Source: Chitinophagaceae bacterium
Lineage (GTDB): Bacteria; Bacteroidota; Bacteroidia; Chitinophagales; Chitinophagaceae
NCBI GenBank assembly: GCA_019747455.1
Contig: JAIEQT010000227.1
Coordinates: forward strand, 1-6,491
Length of the DNA: 6,491 bases
Direction: 5' to 3'
The translations under genes were made by a program, and so were the position numbers. The notes beneath the pieces are model-generated. The model worked only from the letters and a program-made list of their open reading frames with translations, ran no database searches and was not told the origin of the DNA. Each line of letters starts with the position of its first letter. Position 1 is the stretch's first letter. Shown here piece after piece: positions 4,545 through 6,491 of this stretch.

Positions 4545-6491
4545 CTATTTCGGTTCTATCTTCATGTTGTAAAACATGAATGCCCATTTATCGGTTTCTG
4601 TTTCAATCCTTTGTTTGAGTGACATTGTGCCATGACCGGCTTTTGTATCAATACGAATAATCCGTGGATTGTTGCCCTTTGCTTTTTCCTGCAGTGCAGC
4701 AGTAAACTTAAAAGAGTGTGCAGGCACAACCCTATCATCGTGGTCGGCAGTCATAACTAGTGTGGCAGGGTATTCTGCTTCTTTTACGTTATGTACCGGT
4801 GAATATTTTCTTAGGTATTCAAACATTTCTTTTGAATCATCAGCAGTACCATAATCATAAGCCCATCCTGCACCTGCAGTAAACTTATGGTAGCGTAACA
4901 TATCTAGTACGCCAACAAAAGGAAATGCCACTTTACAAATACCTGGGTCTTGCGTAATAGTTGCGCCTATCAATAATCCGCCATTCGACTCACCTTGAAT
5001 AGCTAATTTTTCTTTCGAAGTATATTTATTATCAACTAAATAAGCGGCTGCTGCTTTAAAGTCATCGAATACATTTTGTTTGTTCAGCTTTGTTCCTGCC
5101 AAATGCCATTTCTCCCCATATTCACCACCACCTCTCAAATTAGCGGTGGCAAAAACACCTCCGTTCTCTAATAATATAATATTTGAGGTACTGAAATAAG
5201 GAGTAAGACTTGAGCTAAATCCTCCATAACCATATAAAAGTGTTGGATTATTACCATCGAGTTTGATTCCTTTTTTATGAGTTATCATCATCGGAATTCT
5301 AGTCCCATCTTTTGAGGTATAGAAAACCTGTTTTGATTCGTATTCCGCGCCATTAAATTTTATCTCAGGCTTTTTGTATACTTCACTATTTCCTGCCGCT
5401 ATGTTCATTTTGTAGATAGTTGCAGGCTGAGTATAAGAGCGAAACGTATAGAATACCTCTTTATCTGTTTCTTTACCGCCAAAACCGCTCGCATCTCCTA
5501 AACCGGGTAAATCTATATCCCGTATTTTTTTACCACTTAAATCGTACTGCTCTACCTTACTAATCGCATCTTTTAGATAGGTGCAGAAAATGGCATCGCC
5601 GGCACTGCTGGCCGACATTACTTCGGGTTTTTCAGCTACAAAATCTTTCCAATTTTTTTGTTCAGGAGAAGAAATCGGAACGATTACTAACTTAGTATTT
5701 GGTGCATCTTTATCGGTTTGCAGGATCAAGGATTCATTTGTTATATAAACCGGGTAAGTAGTATTATCTGTATTTGATTGTATTGGTATAATAGGAGCGT
5801 TTGGCTTAGTAAGATCTTGTAAGTATAGTTCATTTCCATAAGTACTATTTGCACCAGATATAAACAACCATTTCTCAATTTCGCTTACTTACCCACTTAC
5901 ATACCTTCTAGGCATTGTTGCCCCACCAAAAATTAGTTGGTTATTTTTTTGAGAGGTATTAAGGAGATGAAAATACAATTTATGCTGGTCTGTTTTCCCG
6001 GCCAATGTGGAACCCTCTTTTGGTTTATCATAACTACTATAATAAATGCCCTCTTTTTTTCTAAAAGAAATACCACTGAATTTTACATCATAAAGCGTAT
6101 CTCCAATTTGCTTTTTTGTAATAGCATCAATGATAATAACTTTTCTCCAATCGCTACCACCTTCAGAGATTTGATAAGCAGCCAACGAGCCATCGGTGCT
6201 AAAACTAATGCCTGCCAGTGATGTGGTGCCATCTTTAGAGAAGCTATTGGGGTCAATGAATACTTCAGGTTCTTGACTCCCTTTTTTCTGGCGATACAGT
6301 ACCGATTGATTTTGAAGTCCAGTTTTTTTATAAAAATAAATATAATCGCCTTCTGTAGAGGGGGCTGAATAGGAATCATAATTCCAAAGATTAGTCAATC
6401 GCTCATTTATTTTCTTTCGAAAAGGTATTTTATCAAGATAATCGAATGTTACTTTATTTTGAGCTATTACCCAAGCTTTTGTATTGGCGGC
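4545..6491 (-). pseudogene. Prolyl oligopeptidase (S9A), interrupted by one in-frame stop and 5'-truncated by the window
   Basis: Read leftwards from 6491 the frame gives 648 codons, one of which is a TAA (5889-5891). The protein would cut small peptides after proline. The first codons (WVIAQNKVTFDYLDKIPFR, then LWNYDSY.AP and GLQNQSVLY) are typical of the N-terminus and first propeller blades of prolyl oligopeptidase. Roughly 50 residues, probably including any signal peptide, lie beyond the right edge. Downstream of the stop the propeller resumes in the same frame (ISGANSTYGNELYLQDL). The alpha/beta-hydrolase domain is complete: catalytic Ser in GESNGG (codon 4988-4986), Asp and the substrate-binding Arg in ADHDDRVVP, and His in AGHG near the C-terminus. 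No other frame damage is visible. The break falls in the beta-propeller, so neither half should be active alone, and no good ATG follows it. A recent nonsense mutation or a base-call error are the likely explanations. The call as a peptidase is firm; the call as a pseudogene depends on that TAA being real. Confidence 0.85.
5889..5891 (-). other. In-frame TAA stop in the peptidase gene
   Basis: On the minus strand the frame reads RRYVSG, then TAA, then VSEIEKWLFISGANST without any shift. The stop codon therefore replaces one amino-acid codon and is not caused by an indel. It sits in a patch with three close copies of GTAAG (minus strand 5900-5884). TAA is used as a normal terminator by three neighbouring genes here, so a reassigned code is not supported. 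Confidence 0.85.

Noticed and set aside
4360..4587. Minus-strand ORF overlapping the end of the transaldolase gene
   Set aside because: It is antisense to the conserved C-terminal half of the transaldolase and spans the convergent junction out of frame with the peptidase.
4669..4854. Plus-strand ORF of 61 codons inside the peptidase gene
   Set aside because: It is a shadow of the catalytic-domain coding region and has no family features.
5867..5889. Two separate genes or a frameshift in the peptidase region
   Set aside because: The two open segments are in the same frame, and TTG is not a credible start at either 5867 or 6398. One gene with a single nonsense codon explains the data better.
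5889..5891. Stop-codon reassignment or programmed read-through
   Set aside because: TAA ends the ABC-F, FKBP and beta-flower genes in the same window, and no recoding hairpin or special context is visible after the stop.
5937..6379. Plus-strand ORF at 5937-6221 and second minus-frame ORF at 6083-6379
   Set aside because: Both overlap the prolyl oligopeptidase propeller region, whose own frame matches the family residue by residue.

Overview
The window looks like an ordinary chromosomal segment of a Bacteroidota bacterium, possibly a Chitinophagaceae relative. The evidence is AT-rich DNA, start codons without Shine-Dalgarno motifs, and two upstream boxes of the Bacteroidota type (TTG, about 20 bases, then TAnnTTTG). 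The protein families (Uup-like ABC-F, FklB-like FKBP, S9A prolyl oligopeptidase, HAMP sensor) also fit. The family-level placement is a guess. I see no mobile element, CRISPR array or tRNA.

Layout from left to right. The N-terminal 309 codons of a membrane sensor protein (probably a histidine kinase) run leftwards from 928 off the left edge. Divergent from it across 60 bp is a complete Uup-type ABC-F ATPase (989-2869, +), whose promoter box lies only 4 bases before the ATG. Its 3' end overlaps by 14 bp the end of a convergent cytoplasmic FKBP-type prolyl isomerase (2856-3290, -). A 97-bp divergent gap follows, then a small protein resembling the '4-fold beta flower' family (3388-3738, +). Next is the gene for the small 4.5S signal recognition particle RNA (about 3778-3872, +) with a well-formed promoter. 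A FSA/TalC-type transaldolase (3890-4540, +) starts 17 bases after the RNA ends. The right third (4545-6491, -) is a prolyl oligopeptidase whose reading frame is broken by one in-frame TAA at 5889-5891 and whose 5' end lies beyond the window.

The genes do not form a pathway. Several have housekeeping themes: ribosome-associated ATPase, protein folding, membrane targeting of nascent chains, pentose phosphate metabolism and peptide degradation. They are packed with almost no space between convergent ends. The points most worth checking are the single nonsense codon in the otherwise intact peptidase, the apparently leaderless ABC-F message, the SRP RNA/transaldolase junction, and a repeat-like insert in the ABC-F C-terminal linker. 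I found no convincing new multi-gene system.
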